DNA of 64,000 nucleotides. Source: Panopea generosa (lineage: Eukaryota; Mollusca; Bivalvia; Adapedonta; Hiatellidae). The position numbers and the translations under genes are program-made. The notes beneath the pieces are model-generated. The model ran no database searches. It had not been told where the DNA came from and worked only from the letters and a program-made list of their open reading frames with translations. Location of the stretch: NCBI GenBank assembly GCA_029582155.1, contig CM055901.1, positions 19,819,597 to 19,883,596 of the forward strand, read 5' to 3'. Below, piece by piece: positions 43,601 to 46,096 of this stretch (its first letter is position 1; each line of letters opens with the position of its first letter).

Positions 43601-46096
43601 GTGTGTGTTAGTCCTAAGTTTGTGGTGTCCCAGCACTGTATGATAATGTATTAATTAATTGCAGGTGGTGATTGCGTGTATTAGTCCTAAGTTTGGGGTG
43701 TCCCAGCACTGTATGATAATGTATTACTTAATTACAGGTGGTGATTGCTTGTGTTAGTCCTAAGTTTGTCATATCTCAGCACTGTATGATAATGTGTTAC
43801 TTATTACCAAGTGGTGATTGCGTGTGTTAGTCTTAAGTTTGTTGTGTCCCAGCACTGTATGATAATCTATTACTTAATTACAGGTGGTGATTGTGTGTGT
43901 TAGTCCTAAGTTTGTGGTGTCCCAGCACTGTATGATAATGTATTACTTAATTACAGGTGGTGATTGCGTGTGTTAGTCCTAAGTTTGTGGTGTCCCAGCA
44001 CTGTATGAAGGAACTGAGTGTGGCGGACCTACTATGTAAGCCCATCATTCCCGTCATGGTGGAGAAGACAATATGGCCGCCATCGGGGGGCATGTCACTT
44101 ATTTTCAGCCACTTGCTCTATATAAATATGAAAGGTTGGTATATTTATTGCATTTGCTATTATTTGAAGTTTTTATTCATGATTTTAGTTGATACCTAAA
44201 TGAAACCTGCTTTGCTGGTAACTGATGATCTGAGATCACATCTGGTTTCGGGGATGGGGCGCTAAACTGGGTGTTTTACTCACATATTCTTTACTTTCGC
44301 TTTAAGTAATAAGGAATTTAATAAAATAGTTGCCATTAATGTAACAGTTGATGTCCTCAAAATAATCTCTTAAATAGTTTGAAATTAAAGAGGTATATTA
44401 CCTCGGTAACATGGCGTACATGCATACTTATACGTCACATCTCACTTTCCTCTGCGCTGTTGGTGTTAGACTGTCTCCTTTATATCTTTGTTTCACTAAG
44501 GTTTATTGTGTACTGTGAAATCACTAATTTTTCATTGGTATTAATTTTCATTGTTTTTGGTTCATTTTTGTGGGAACTTACTTTCATTGAAAACTAATTT
44601 TAGAGAAAAAAAAATGCTTTAGTGTGATTTTTGAATTCAAGTATTTATATTGCGTAATGCATTTTAATTACTGACCTGTACCAGTATTAAGTCACTGCCT
44701 TCACCTACACACATGGTAATAAATGCTGTTTGCAGTATGGGGTAATCTTGGGGAAAGATGTCAATTAGTCGGCGCTTTGGTATGACGATCTTTGATCAAA
44801 CTGTTATGAAAATAACGATAGGAGAGGATGCGTGAAAAGTTAAAGGTTTTAATAGGTTGTGACCAATGCAAATGTTAGAAATGTTATATCCTCGTCAACA
44901 AAATTAAATAAAAACACTAAAGCCTAATATGCTTCTTTTTAATTAAAAACTAGAAATCTGTATCCTATTTATTCGCACTCATAATTTCCCTTTTGAAAAT
45001 AGCTACATGAAAGAATGCTGGATAAATATGTTACGATGTTGTTAAATATGTCATCTTCTCCGTGGCCGAGTGGTCTAAGGCGCCGTCTCAAGATCATTTA
45101 CCTCTCACCGCTATGGTCGTAGGTTCGAGTCCCGCTCGCTCCAAAAACTTTATGTGAGAAAGTTTCCAGTTACTTGCGGAAGGACGGTGGTTCTACTCAG
45201 TCTGACTCAGTCTGAGGTCTTCCTCCACCAGTAAAACTGGATATGCCATATATAACCTGAAATGTGTTGAAAATGGCGTTAAACCCCATTCAAAAAAAAA
45301 AAAAAGTAATTGACATATTGTTCTAGGAAACTGGGATGAAAATGAAATACACACGAGTTAACACACACAATCTCTTATATTGACATGTATATTATGTAAT
45401 GAAATAGATGAAATATTGATAGTTACCGTATTTTAACTTAATCAGTGCACTGAATAAAAAGATTTAAAATTAAAATTTAACTTCCAATAGATCTAAAAGC
45501 AAAATGTGCACGCTAAATAGAAACTATCGGATAACATTTAGATCTAGCTGAGAAAAGTAAATGACATGCAGTACGAATGAAACAAAATTTTACCCATTAC
45601 CATTTCGTTGAGATTTAATTTCATTGTCAAGGCCCTCAATAAAATCAGCTGAAATAACAGTTAACTACAAGACTGAGGTAGTTTATTATTGTGATGGATT
45701 TACAAATTCAAATTTTCTTTGTAAATATTTTTGTTCCGTTGAAATATAAAATTTACCACTGCAGGGGTTGGTGGTCACGGCGGGACTGGTCTACATGCAG
45801 ATAAAAACGACAAATATAAGGAGATAATCCAGCGAATCAGTCTGTTTGCTTTACCTGACCTCTCACAATGTATCGAAACAGAAACTGACATTCAAAGCAA
45901 GAGTCAGTATATTGACACTGACATGTCGAGTCTGATTTACTCGGACAATGAAGACAGGCCAAGTACCACCAGTTCATTGACGATGGTCACACAGCAGAAT
46001 TACAACATGGACATGCATACTGTACCAGGACACACATCAAACAGATCTGTTGAGGTGGTACATGTGGAACGATGTCGGATATGCACTATATTGTGA
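7167..46096 (+). CDS. NHR-Roc-COR-Death-TIR multidomain Roco protein, 20 exons (full span)
   Basis: Hand-built spliced gene. Coding segments: 7167-7632, 11308-11527, 13980-14122, 17310-17470, 19659-19976, 21565-21744, 22804-22911, 23400-23543, 26088-26300, 29339-29503, 30462-30600, 32636-32796, 33444-33536, 33899-34078, 36679-36751, 39982-40140, 41586-41759, 42735-42913, 43957-44134, 45765-46096. They sum to 3,786 nt (1,261 codons plus stop), with phase kept at every junction. Seen in the translation: a Neuralized domain, a Roc GTPase with G1, G3 and G4 motifs, a COR region, a Cys-rich stretch, a Death domain and a TIR domain. No signal peptide or membrane segment is visible, so the product is probably cytosolic. 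By family knowledge Roc-COR is a GTP-regulated dimerising switch, and Death and TIR are homotypic signalling modules. The idea that the protein couples GTPase state to immune or death signalling is inference. The architecture differs from the vertebrate Roco proteins LRRK1/2, DAPK1 and MFHAS1, which lack NHR and TIR. Confidence 0.9.
7945..8175 (-). mobile_element. SINE family E, head truncated (intron 1)
   Basis: Matches the copy at 51040-51357 over GTTTAGCATCGCTTTCAACA, TACTTGAGACAGTATTCTAA and ACACATGGTATGATACCCC, but the tRNA-like end is lost. Orientation follows from the complete copy. Confidence 0.7.
8190..8845. repeat. Diverged repeat-like sequence in intron 1
   Basis: Contains the recurring phrase GACCAAACTTG followed by CAGAAT and CTTGAACCAGC-like variants, also seen near 18955-19020. 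It resembles decayed mollusc interspersed repeat. Class unknown. Confidence 0.35.
8850..9646. mobile_element. Non-autonomous TIR element, ~800 bp (intron 1)
   Basis: Inverted ends TACCGTATATCCTCAACCAT (left) and ATGGCCGAGGATATACGGTA (right), each ending in TA. 'Cgacttatggcc' phrases are repeated in opposite orientation inside both ends. No transposase frame was seen. Confidence 0.72.
10357..10726. repeat. 83-bp tandem repeat (intron 1)
   Basis: CCTGTTGTTTCATGACT recurs at 10357, 10440, 10523, 10606 and 10689, exactly 83 bp apart. Units are nearly identical, so the array is probably young. Confidence 0.93.
11308..11527 (+). CDS. Exon 2: linker helix and Roc P-loop (G1)
   Basis: Encodes residues 156-228. 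A charged helical linker (ERVTPKMFYKLKKIADD) leads into TRLMLVGQDGAGKTSLKKAL, whose GQDGAGKT (residues 212-219, nt 11475-11498) is a canonical Walker A P-loop. The donor is AAAA|GTAAGA in phase 2 and matches exon 3. The 5' edge is the weakest boundary of the model. Start 11308, after CAATTAG, is the best option I found that restores the phase-1 junction with exon 1. A stronger-looking acceptor (GACATCAG) lies before 11211 and is open in frame, but it would need phase 0 and therefore another exon in intron 1. Confidence 0.82.
11640..11790 (-). mobile_element. tRNA-derived SINE, family F (intron 2)
   Basis: On the minus strand it reads GGATAGCTCAGATGGTACAG, then CGGGTTTGAGTCCTGGACTG. These are A and B boxes with a cloverleaf-like TTCGCCCTGTAAGCGAA arm. 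A second copy is 245 bp downstream. Confidence 0.75.
11887..12045 (-). mobile_element. SINE family F, second copy (intron 2)
   Basis: Same orientation and the same GCAGCCAGTCTGGGACTCGA to CCGCTTACATAAGTTCCTCT span as the copy at 11640, with substitutions that damage the A box. Confidence 0.72.
12130..12430 (+). repeat. Dispersed repeat Y (intron 2)
   Basis: Shares ordered blocks with 31455-31740: AGGCAGAATTTTCCATC, GTATTTATGAATGAA, GGTAGGATAAGCATGTGAA and GATATAGGATGAAG. Unknown class. Confidence 0.65.
12535..13765. mobile_element. TIR element, ~1.2 kb (intron 2)
   Basis: Left end TACCGTATTTACCCTGTG and right end GTAGGGTAAATATGGTA are inverted and both end in TA. A third internal copy of the end motif (ATAGGGTAAATATGGTA) is at about 12640. 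The block CAATGTTTTTCATGGATA is duplicated inside at about 13377 and 13551. No transposase is visible. Confidence 0.68.
13980..14122 (+). CDS. Exon 3: Roc switch I region
   Basis: Encodes residues 229-276. It starts after the acceptor TTAATTCAG and ends at ATGG|GTAAGTG (phase 1). The segment EAETTGIDLS carries the T-x-GI-type switch I (G2) element expected shortly after a Roc P-loop; T238 is the likely Mg/GTP-contacting threonine. A hydrophilic stretch rich in Gly, Asp and Gln follows. Confidence 0.9.
14203..14410 (+). mobile_element. SINE family A (intron 3)
   Basis: CCGGTTAGCTCTGTCCATAA head, GTGAGTTTGAATCCTTGCAT B box, and a 3' end with GATGGCATAATAATGACTCC and the ATTCAAACAAACAA tail. 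Confidence 0.72.
14690..14870 (-). mobile_element. SINE family B, minus strand (intron 3)
   Basis: Reverse copy of the family B body: GGCATATCCAATTTTATTGG and AGTAGAACCACTG are complements of the CCAGTAAAACTGGATATGCC and GGTGGTTCTACT blocks at 45055. The head is diverged. Confidence 0.65.
15634..15835 (+). mobile_element. SINE family A (intron 3)
   Basis: GGCTAGGTGAGTTAGGTGTA head, CATGAGTTTGAATCCCTGCC B box and TTTGTGATGATTGGTCATAA body. The 3' part is diverged. Confidence 0.65.
16030..16145 (+). mobile_element. SINE family B 3' fragment (intron 3)
   Basis: Starts at TACTTGCGGAAGGACGGTGG and ends after TGATGCCATATATAGATTTT. Only the core and 3' part are present. Confidence 0.6.
16560..17045 (-). 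repeat. Dispersed repeat X, reversed (intron 3)
   Basis: Reverse-complement order of the repeat X blocks: CTAACTTGGGCTATGTGCCT, then TTTGGTGGATTTGACATAGC, then ATGAGATACTTTTTATCCAT. Confidence 0.68.
17089..17266. mobile_element. pogo-type MITE (intron 3)
   Basis: TA-flanked, with ends CACTCAAACCTGTCTTAAGC and AGCACAGGTTTGATTG. It lies only about 40 bp before exon 4. Confidence 0.78.
17310..17470 (+). CDS. Exon 4: basic Ser-rich insert inside Roc
   Basis: Encodes residues 277-330, from acceptor CATCATCAG to donor AAAAAG|GTAACC (phase 0). An acidic helix (DMLEEEYNQAL) is followed by a Lys/Arg/Ser-rich segment with several possible phosphosites (KKRRKP-like and SSSG stretches). It lies between G2 and G3, so it is an insertion relative to a minimal Roc fold and probably a disordered loop. 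Confidence 0.88.
17560..17690 (+). mobile_element. SINE family B 3' fragment (intron 4)
   Basis: CCAGTTACTTACAGAAGGAC to ACCTGAAATGTGTTGAAAAT, nearly identical to the 3' half of the copy at 45055. Confidence 0.72.
18549..18726. mobile_element. pogo-type MITE (intron 4)
   Basis: CAGCCAAACCTGTGTAAGTG start and GCTTAAGACAGGGTTGACT end, with GGTCACCTCTATTAAGCAGC inside. Same family as 5498 and 46691. Confidence 0.75.
18805..19206. repeat. Dispersed repeat with CTCTTGGGCCTCTTGTTTA end (intron 4)
   Basis: Begins around CTCCCTAAAGAGCAAGCATA with GTCCATTTGTCTGTCCATCC, and ends GTTCTCTTGGGCCTCTTGTT, the same end as the repeat at 23825-25440. Confidence 0.55.
19308..19530 (+). mobile_element. SINE family E, plus strand (intron 4)
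   Basis: Head GCGTGGTCTAGAGGTAAAGT with B box ATGGGATTGATCCCTGATTG, then GAAGCTTCCTTCACTTG and a tail ending in CAACAACAACAAC. It is the sense-orientation counterpart of the copy at 51040. Confidence 0.75.
19659..19976 (+). CDS. Exon 5: Roc G3 (DxxG) and central beta strands
   Basis: Encodes residues 331-436. After a helical segment (EVPERVVELVQKML) comes the core NMVLNIWDFAGKEVYYTTHQ, whose DFAG (397-400) is the G3 motif, then VFLTSRAVYVIVLDLTKDL. The WDFAGxxxYYxTHxxFLTxRAxYxxVxDLT pattern is typical of animal Roc domains. Acceptor CTTTTCAG and donor GGAG|GTAAGA, phase 0 at both ends. Confidence 0.95.
20035..20250 (+). mobile_element. SINE family D (intron 5)
   Basis: Head TCATGGTTTGGTGGTTGAAC and B box GATGGTTTGATCCTTCACCA, then GTCCTTTAGCAGGACACTTT and TAGTTCTGGTTCTACCAAGG. 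Relatives at 30055 and 32865. Confidence 0.7.
20251..21564. other. Intron 5 remainder, no recognised feature
   Basis: No clear repeat family or exon-like frame was found between the family D SINE and exon 6. Confidence 0.4.
21565..21744 (+). CDS. Exon 6: Roc G4 (THxD) motif
   Basis: Encodes residues 437-496. It reads through FMDFWMWSIYAHA, then PPIFIVGTHRDSLD, where THRD (481-484) replaces the NKxD guanine-specificity motif, as is usual in Roc domains. Acceptor TTTTATAG, donor AGCT|GTAAGT, phase 0. Confidence 0.95.
21764..21900. mobile_element. pogo-type MITE, 5' truncated (intron 6)
   Basis: ACCTGTCTTAAGCAGCCACT to TTAATAAAGGTGACCTCTTT. It lacks the terminal CAGTCAA. Confidence 0.65.
22190..22395 (+). 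mobile_element. SINE family B (intron 6)
   Basis: Head GTGTGGTCTAAGGCGCCATC, damaged B box ACGTTCGAGTTGGCAT, core CCAGTTACTTGCAGATGGAG and 3' ATATGGATATGCCATATATA. Confidence 0.75.
22530..22620 (+). repeat. Dispersed repeat X fragment (intron 6)
   Basis: TCGATAAAAAGCATCTCATT, then TTTAGTATGTCAAATCCATT. Confidence 0.6.
22618..22795 (+). mobile_element. tRNA-derived SINE, family C (intron 6)
   Basis: Head GGTAGTGTAGTGGATAGAGT and B box CAGGGTTTCGATCTACTGAG. Body has GTACTGGTTCTAACCAGGAA and the 3' tail CAGTTGACCTAAAATTAATT. It stops just before the exon 7 acceptor. Confidence 0.72.
22804..22911 (+). CDS. Exon 7: end of Roc domain (G5 region)
   Basis: Encodes residues 497-532. FAQIQDFLVGKPYVQHLV leads to a strand TPFFAVDTS (519-527), in the position of the G5 loop that closes the GTPase fold. 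Acceptor TTTTCAG, donor CCAAG|GTAAGC, phase 0. Confidence 0.93.
23400..23543 (+). CDS. Exon 8: start of COR domain
   Basis: Encodes residues 533-580. MDLRQKIEEV is followed by EKMPIRWIRFEQEINKLV. The P-x-x-W-x-x-x-E pattern (W558) marks the first helices of COR, the dimerisation module that follows Roc. Acceptor TTTATATAG, donor ATCAG|GTAGGA, phase 0. Confidence 0.93.
23734..23800. repeat. (ATTC)n microsatellite (intron 8)
   Basis: CATT/ATTC tetranucleotide run, drifting into ATTT. Confidence 0.9.
23825..25440. repeat. Dispersed repeat, ~1.6 kb (intron 8)
   Basis: Starts CTGGCCAAAGGCTTATGCGA, contains internal near-duplicates (GGAGACTATACAGAAGATTT at about 23940 and 24550; TTACTAAAAATAGTCCAAAA twice) and ends GGCCCTCTTGGGCCTCTTGT. 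The end matches 19187-19206. Confidence 0.6.
25441..26080. other. T/A-rich low-complexity tract (intron 8)
   Basis: ATT/TTTA-rich simple sequence with scattered ATTC repeats. Nothing else supportable before exon 9. Confidence 0.6.
26088..26300 (+). CDS. Exon 9: COR domain core
   Basis: Encodes residues 581-651. MLQFYHDLGVIVFYG and LRNTVILKPQWLADMFKHVM (about 625-644) fit the COR signature 'FHdlG.i.yf ... L...VILdPqWL.d.f'. A GSGKTS string at 613-618 falls in the loop between those elements and is probably chance rather than a second nucleotide site. Acceptor GTTTCTAG, donor ACAAG|GTAGGT, phase 0. Confidence 0.95.
26752..28454. mobile_element. Inverted-end element with internal ~170-bp tandem repeats (intron 9)
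   Basis: Left end ATGCCCCCCAAAAAAC and right end CATTTGGGGGGCAT are inverted. After GTAATCGCAGCGTCCGTCTG come about 8-9 decaying tandem units of some 165-175 bp, each with AACTTTGTCATGCATAGATG, CTTGCTACAAATGATCAACA and CAAAGGTCAAGGTCACA. A shorter relative is at 38589-39327. Confidence 0.78.
28520..28990 (+). repeat. Dispersed repeat X, near full length (intron 9)
   Basis: Blocks in order: ATGGATAAAAAGCATCTCAT, GGTATGTAAAATCCACAAAA, AACCTGTATAATGGATCAAT, GGGAAATCCCTTTTCAATAT, GTATCCTTTTGGCAATATGG. Confidence 0.7.
29339..29503 (+). CDS. Exon 10: COR domain, helical part
   Basis: Encodes residues 652-706, reading LEEFGILEEVLLDTLWHEAR, then VVLLGLLEKFDLICQRLP. The 'L...G.l...ll..lw' and 'llgLlekFdL' blocks are the winged-helix-like part of COR. 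Acceptor TTTTTCAG, donor CAGAG|GTATGG, phase 0. Confidence 0.94.
29700..29820 (-). mobile_element. tRNA-like SINE head, minus strand (intron 10)
   Basis: On the minus strand it reads TGTAGTGTAGTAGATAGTGT, then TGAGTTCGACCCCCAGCTCG, close to a family C head. The body is not clear. Confidence 0.55.
30055..30265 (+). mobile_element. SINE family D (intron 10)
   Basis: Head GGTGGTCCAGTGGTAGAGTC and B box GTGGGTTCATTCCTCTGCCA, then GTCCTTGAGCAAGACACTTT, TCGGTTCTACCCAGGAGACT and the 3' tail GTTTCACAATTGCTCGTAAA. It has the best head of the family. Confidence 0.75.
30462..30600 (+). CDS. Exon 11: COR C-terminal half, first part
   Basis: Encodes residues 707-752. It contains YYVPSRLSRY, the 'y.vPs.L' motif that begins the second COR subdomain, and ends DLHGYLPG. 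Acceptor TTCTACAG, donor CCAG|GTATGT, phase 1. Confidence 0.93.
30625..30835 (+). mobile_element. SINE family B (intron 11)
   Basis: Head GTGACCGAGTAGTCTAAGGC and B box GTAGGTTTGAGTCTCACTCC, with core GACACGGTGGTTCTACTCAG. Confidence 0.75.
31214..31280. repeat. Near-perfect hairpin, 32-bp arms (intron 11)
   Basis: GAAAACAGTGCAGGAAGAGT begins the left arm (31214-31245) and ACTTCCTGCACTGTTTTC ends the right arm (31249-31280). They are separated by three bases, with one mismatch between the arms. Confidence 0.92.
31455..31740 (+). repeat. Dispersed repeat Y (intron 11)
   Basis: Second copy of the repeat at 12130-12430, with CATAGTATTTATGAATGAAT, GGTAGGATAAGCGCATGAAA and GATATAGGATGAAGTC. Confidence 0.65.
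31741..32630. other. Intron 11 remainder, no recognised feature
   Basis: No repeat family or exon-like frame was found before exon 12. Confidence 0.4.
32636..32796 (+). CDS. Exon 12: COR C-terminal half, second part
   Basis: Encodes residues 753-806. GGLFQRIMTRTVRWS continues the previous exon to give the COR phrase 'LPgGLFqrl..r'. Then come YYIYRHVARFYLD and LEMAAKRYSRIK. Acceptor AATCACAG, donor CAAG|GTAATT, phase 0. Confidence 0.94.
32865..33000 (+). mobile_element. SINE family D fragment (intron 12)
   Basis: B box TTGTGGGTTCAATCCTCCCC, then a shortened body and the GTTTCACAGTCAAAGTAAAA tail. The 5' end is lost. Confidence 0.6.
33444..33536 (+). CDS. Exon 13: strand and polar linker
   Basis: Encodes residues 807-837. 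It begins with a hydrophobic strand, VVILRLSEPE, then a polar Asn/Asp/Gly-rich linker. No named domain. It joins COR to the Cys-rich segment. Acceptor TTACACAG, donor CCAAA|GTAAGA, phase 0. Confidence 0.88.
33899..34078 (+). CDS. Exon 14: helix plus Cys-rich module
   Basis: Encodes residues 838-897. The amphipathic helix FMESSLSELRELWMKRI is followed by a dense cysteine pattern: C862, C865, C867, C871, C879, C884 and C893, with H875 and H886. The CxxCxCxxxC spacing suggests metal binding, but I cannot assign it to a named zinc finger. Acceptor TTTCCTAG, donor ATAAG|GTAAGA, phase 0. A 33-bp minisatellite begins within about 25 nt of this donor. Confidence 0.92.
34094..36245. repeat. 33-bp minisatellite, ~65 units (intron 14)
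   Basis: Units like GACCTATCAGTTGTAAGATA followed by GGATTAGCATTT fill about 2.15 kb. Variants (TTGAAGGATAGTATTAGC, TTGAAAGATAGTATTAGC) recur in blocks, showing segmental duplications within the array. It starts about 15-25 nt after the exon 14 donor. Confidence 0.95.
36400..36665. repeat. Minisatellite next to exon 15 (intron 14)
   Basis: Units built from GGGACAACATTTATGAACAT and AATATTGTATGTGGGACAAC, period about 57 bp with sub-repeats, ending about 15 nt before the exon 15 acceptor. Confidence 0.9.
36679..36751 (+). CDS. Exon 15: short Cys-rich continuation
   Basis: Encodes residues 898-921. VVMCTHRRIKTACIKKCF adds C901, C910 and C914 to the cysteine set of exon 14. Acceptor TGTTTCAG, donor AATAG|GTGAGT, phase 1. 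It is only 73 nt and sits between two large tandem arrays and a SINE, which could make splicing of this exon variable (inference). Confidence 0.85.
36790..37030 (-). mobile_element. SINE family B, minus strand (intron 15)
   Basis: A full reverse copy: body complement CATTTCAGGTAATATATGGC, CCAGTTTTATTGGTGGAGGA and GAATAGAACCACCACTGTCC, then the head complement CTTGAGACAGTTCCTTAAGACC. Confidence 0.78.
37171..37460 (+). mobile_element. SINE family A, near full length (intron 15)
   Basis: Best family A copy: GATTAGCTGAGTCAGTAACA (A box), CATGAGTTTGAATCCCCGCC (B box), CTGATTCAAGTGGGAAAGTT, CAGTTACTTGCGGAAATGGG, TACTGGTTAACCTTCCAGAA, and the 3' end GCATAAAAATGATGCTAAAT. Confidence 0.82.
37461..38212. 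other. Intron 15 segment, no recognised feature
   Basis: No repeat family or exon-like frame that I could support. Confidence 0.4.
38213..38395 (+). mobile_element. SINE family C (intron 15)
   Basis: Head GCGGTAGTATAATGGAGAGA, B box CAGGTTTGATTCCCAGCTCG, body CAGTATTGGTTCTACCTAGG, tail CACAATTAAGCTAAAATAAA. Confidence 0.75.
38589..39327. mobile_element. Inverted-end element, short form with ~3 internal units (intron 15)
   Basis: Left end ATGCCCACCAAAAAATTT folds on itself with TTGGGTGGCAT; the right end is CCATTTGGGGGGCAT. It contains three AACTTTGTCATGCAT...GGTCAAGGTCACA units, and the right flank ACACTTAACAGTGACATTTC is shared with the long form at 26752. Confidence 0.78.
39328..39975. 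other. Intron 15 tail, diverged repeat-like
   Basis: AT-rich, with a TTTTATGCCCCAGTCATTGG / GTCCGTCTGTCCGG stretch at 39685-39760 like the starts of other interspersed repeats here. Otherwise nothing recognised. Confidence 0.4.
39982..40140 (+). CDS. Exon 16: linker and first half of Death domain
   Basis: Encodes residues 922-975. After a linker (GPVLPPMSLL) comes LPSWVKSAAKLL and DWNALAVELG (966-975), the 'DW..LA..LG' hallmark of Death domains. Acceptor ATATTGCAG, donor ACTAG|GTAGAG, phase 1. Confidence 0.92.
40195..40325 (+). mobile_element. SINE family A 3' fragment (intron 16)
   Basis: GGGCTTGAGTACTGGTAAAA to GCATAAAAATTATGCTAAAA. Confidence 0.65.
40419..41372 (+). mobile_element. pogo/Tigger-type element with transposase remnant (intron 16)
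   Basis: 954 bp, flanked by TA on both sides (40417-40418 and 41373-41374). Ends CAGTAAAACCTGT and ACAGGTTTGACTG are inverted with one mismatch. A 27-codon frame at 41190-41273 begins MPPKRKCLTLDEHVVVVKLC, like the CENP-B-type helix-turn-helix start of pogo/Tigger transposases, and then stops. The element is non-autonomous and is the likely parent type of the MITEs at 5498, 17089, 18549, 21764 and 46691. Confidence 0.8.
41190..41273 (+). pseudogene. Truncated pogo-type transposase N-terminus
   Basis: ATG followed by 26 codons and TAA. The K/R-K-x-L-T-L-x-E/D-x-x-x-V pattern matches the start of the CENP-B N-terminal DNA-binding domain. The rest of the transposase is missing. Confidence 0.6.
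41586..41759 (+). CDS. Exon 17: second half of Death domain
   Basis: Encodes residues 976-1032. ALLADWIITSGNTGLSIDML and YLEKLDREDIVEIIQRAQ match the helices 4-6 pattern 'll..W....g....t...L...L......d..e.l'. The Death domain is therefore split at its usual LG position. Acceptor TTTTTTCAG, donor CAAG|GTAAGC, phase 1. Confidence 0.93.
42435..42585 (-). mobile_element. SINE family B, minus strand (intron 17)
   Basis: Complement blocks CACATTTCAGGTTATATATG, ATCCAGTTTTATCGATAAAG and GAGTAGAATCACCACTCTTC. The head is lost. Confidence 0.68.
42684..42734 (+). pseudogene. Decayed duplicate of the exon 18 start with its own acceptor
   Basis: The 51 nt after TTTTAG at 42678-42683 align with the first ~45 nt of exon 18: AATTGGAGCAGGGGCACCC against AAGTAGAGCAGGAGCCTCC, then GTGTTCAT in both. 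It is in frame and open, so using this acceptor would add 17 residues to the TIR N-terminus. Confidence 0.75.
42735..42913 (+). CDS. Exon 18: first half of TIR domain
   Basis: Encodes residues 1033-1092. QVFISYQWDCQDEVKLLRD (box 1, from 1040) is followed by LERSGFTCWMDVGQLGGGDQ, which includes the BB loop (about 1070-1078), and YNKIDQAVRNCK. Acceptor GGTTTTCAG, donor GCAAG|GTAGGT, phase 0 at the 3' end. A second acceptor at 42682-42683 (exon start 42684) is in frame, exactly 51 nt upstream, and would add 17 residues. Confidence 0.93.
42955..43075 (+). mobile_element. SINE family C (intron 18)
   Basis: Head TGGTGAAGTGGTTGGAGTGT, B box CAGTTCGATCCCAGACTCGA, body ACTCAGTACAGGTTCTCCTT. A (GAT)n run follows at 43075-43098. 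Confidence 0.7.
43150..43956 (+). repeat. 73-bp exon-derived minisatellite (intron 18)
   Basis: About 11 units, each holding an intron 3' end (ATGTATTACTTAATTACAG) plus the first ~50 nt of exon 19 (GTGGTGATTG...CAGCACTG). CAGCACTGTATGATAATG or close variants recur every ~73 bp from 43193, and the twelfth copy is the real exon. Six upstream units keep the ACAG/GCAG acceptor, three have CTG instead, and one is shifted. Confidence 0.95.
43957..44134 (+). CDS. Exon 19: second half of TIR domain
   Basis: Encodes residues 1093-1151. VVIACVSPKFVVSQHCMKEL and KPIIPVMVEKTIWPP are TIR boxes 2/3. E1111 in HCMKEL lies where SARM1-type TIRs carry the catalytic glutamate (alignment by eye). The acceptor is ATTACAG and the donor is GAAAG|GTTGGT (phase 1, weak at +4/+5). 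The first ~50 nt and the acceptor are repeated about 11 times upstream in intron 18. This copy is taken as the true exon because it alone continues into ...MKELSVAD. Confidence 0.93.
44200..45050. other. Intron 19 segment, no recognised feature
   Basis: AT-rich, no repeat family or exon-like frame supported. Confidence 0.4.
45055..45305 (+). mobile_element. SINE family B, full length with poly(A) (intron 19)
   Basis: Reference copy. Serine/leucine-tRNA-like head with A box GTGGCCGAGTGGTCTAAGGC and B box GTAGGTTCGAGTCCCGCTCG, core CCAGTTACTTGCGGAAGGAC and GGTGGTTCTACTCAGTCTGA, 3' part CAGTAAAACTGGATATGCCA and GTTAAACCCCATTC, then a 13-A tail. It is probably one of the youngest copies in the window. 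Confidence 0.88.
45765..46096 (+). CDS. Exon 20: TIR C-terminal helix and tail, with stop
   Basis: Encodes residues 1152-1261 and the TGA at 46094-46096. DKYKEIIQRISLFALPDL supplies the last TIR helix. The remaining ~80 residues are polar and rich in Ser, Thr, Asp, Gln and Met, with no named domain. The final residues (RICTIL) and the stop codon lie in the first unit of a 28-bp minisatellite. Acceptor CCACTGCAG. Confidence 0.9.

Noticed and set aside
45059..45141. Possible serine or leucine tRNA gene
   Set aside because: A and B boxes are good, but there is no paired acceptor stem and the sequence continues into a SINE body and poly(A). The same holds for the heads at 11640, 30055, 37171 and 51281.
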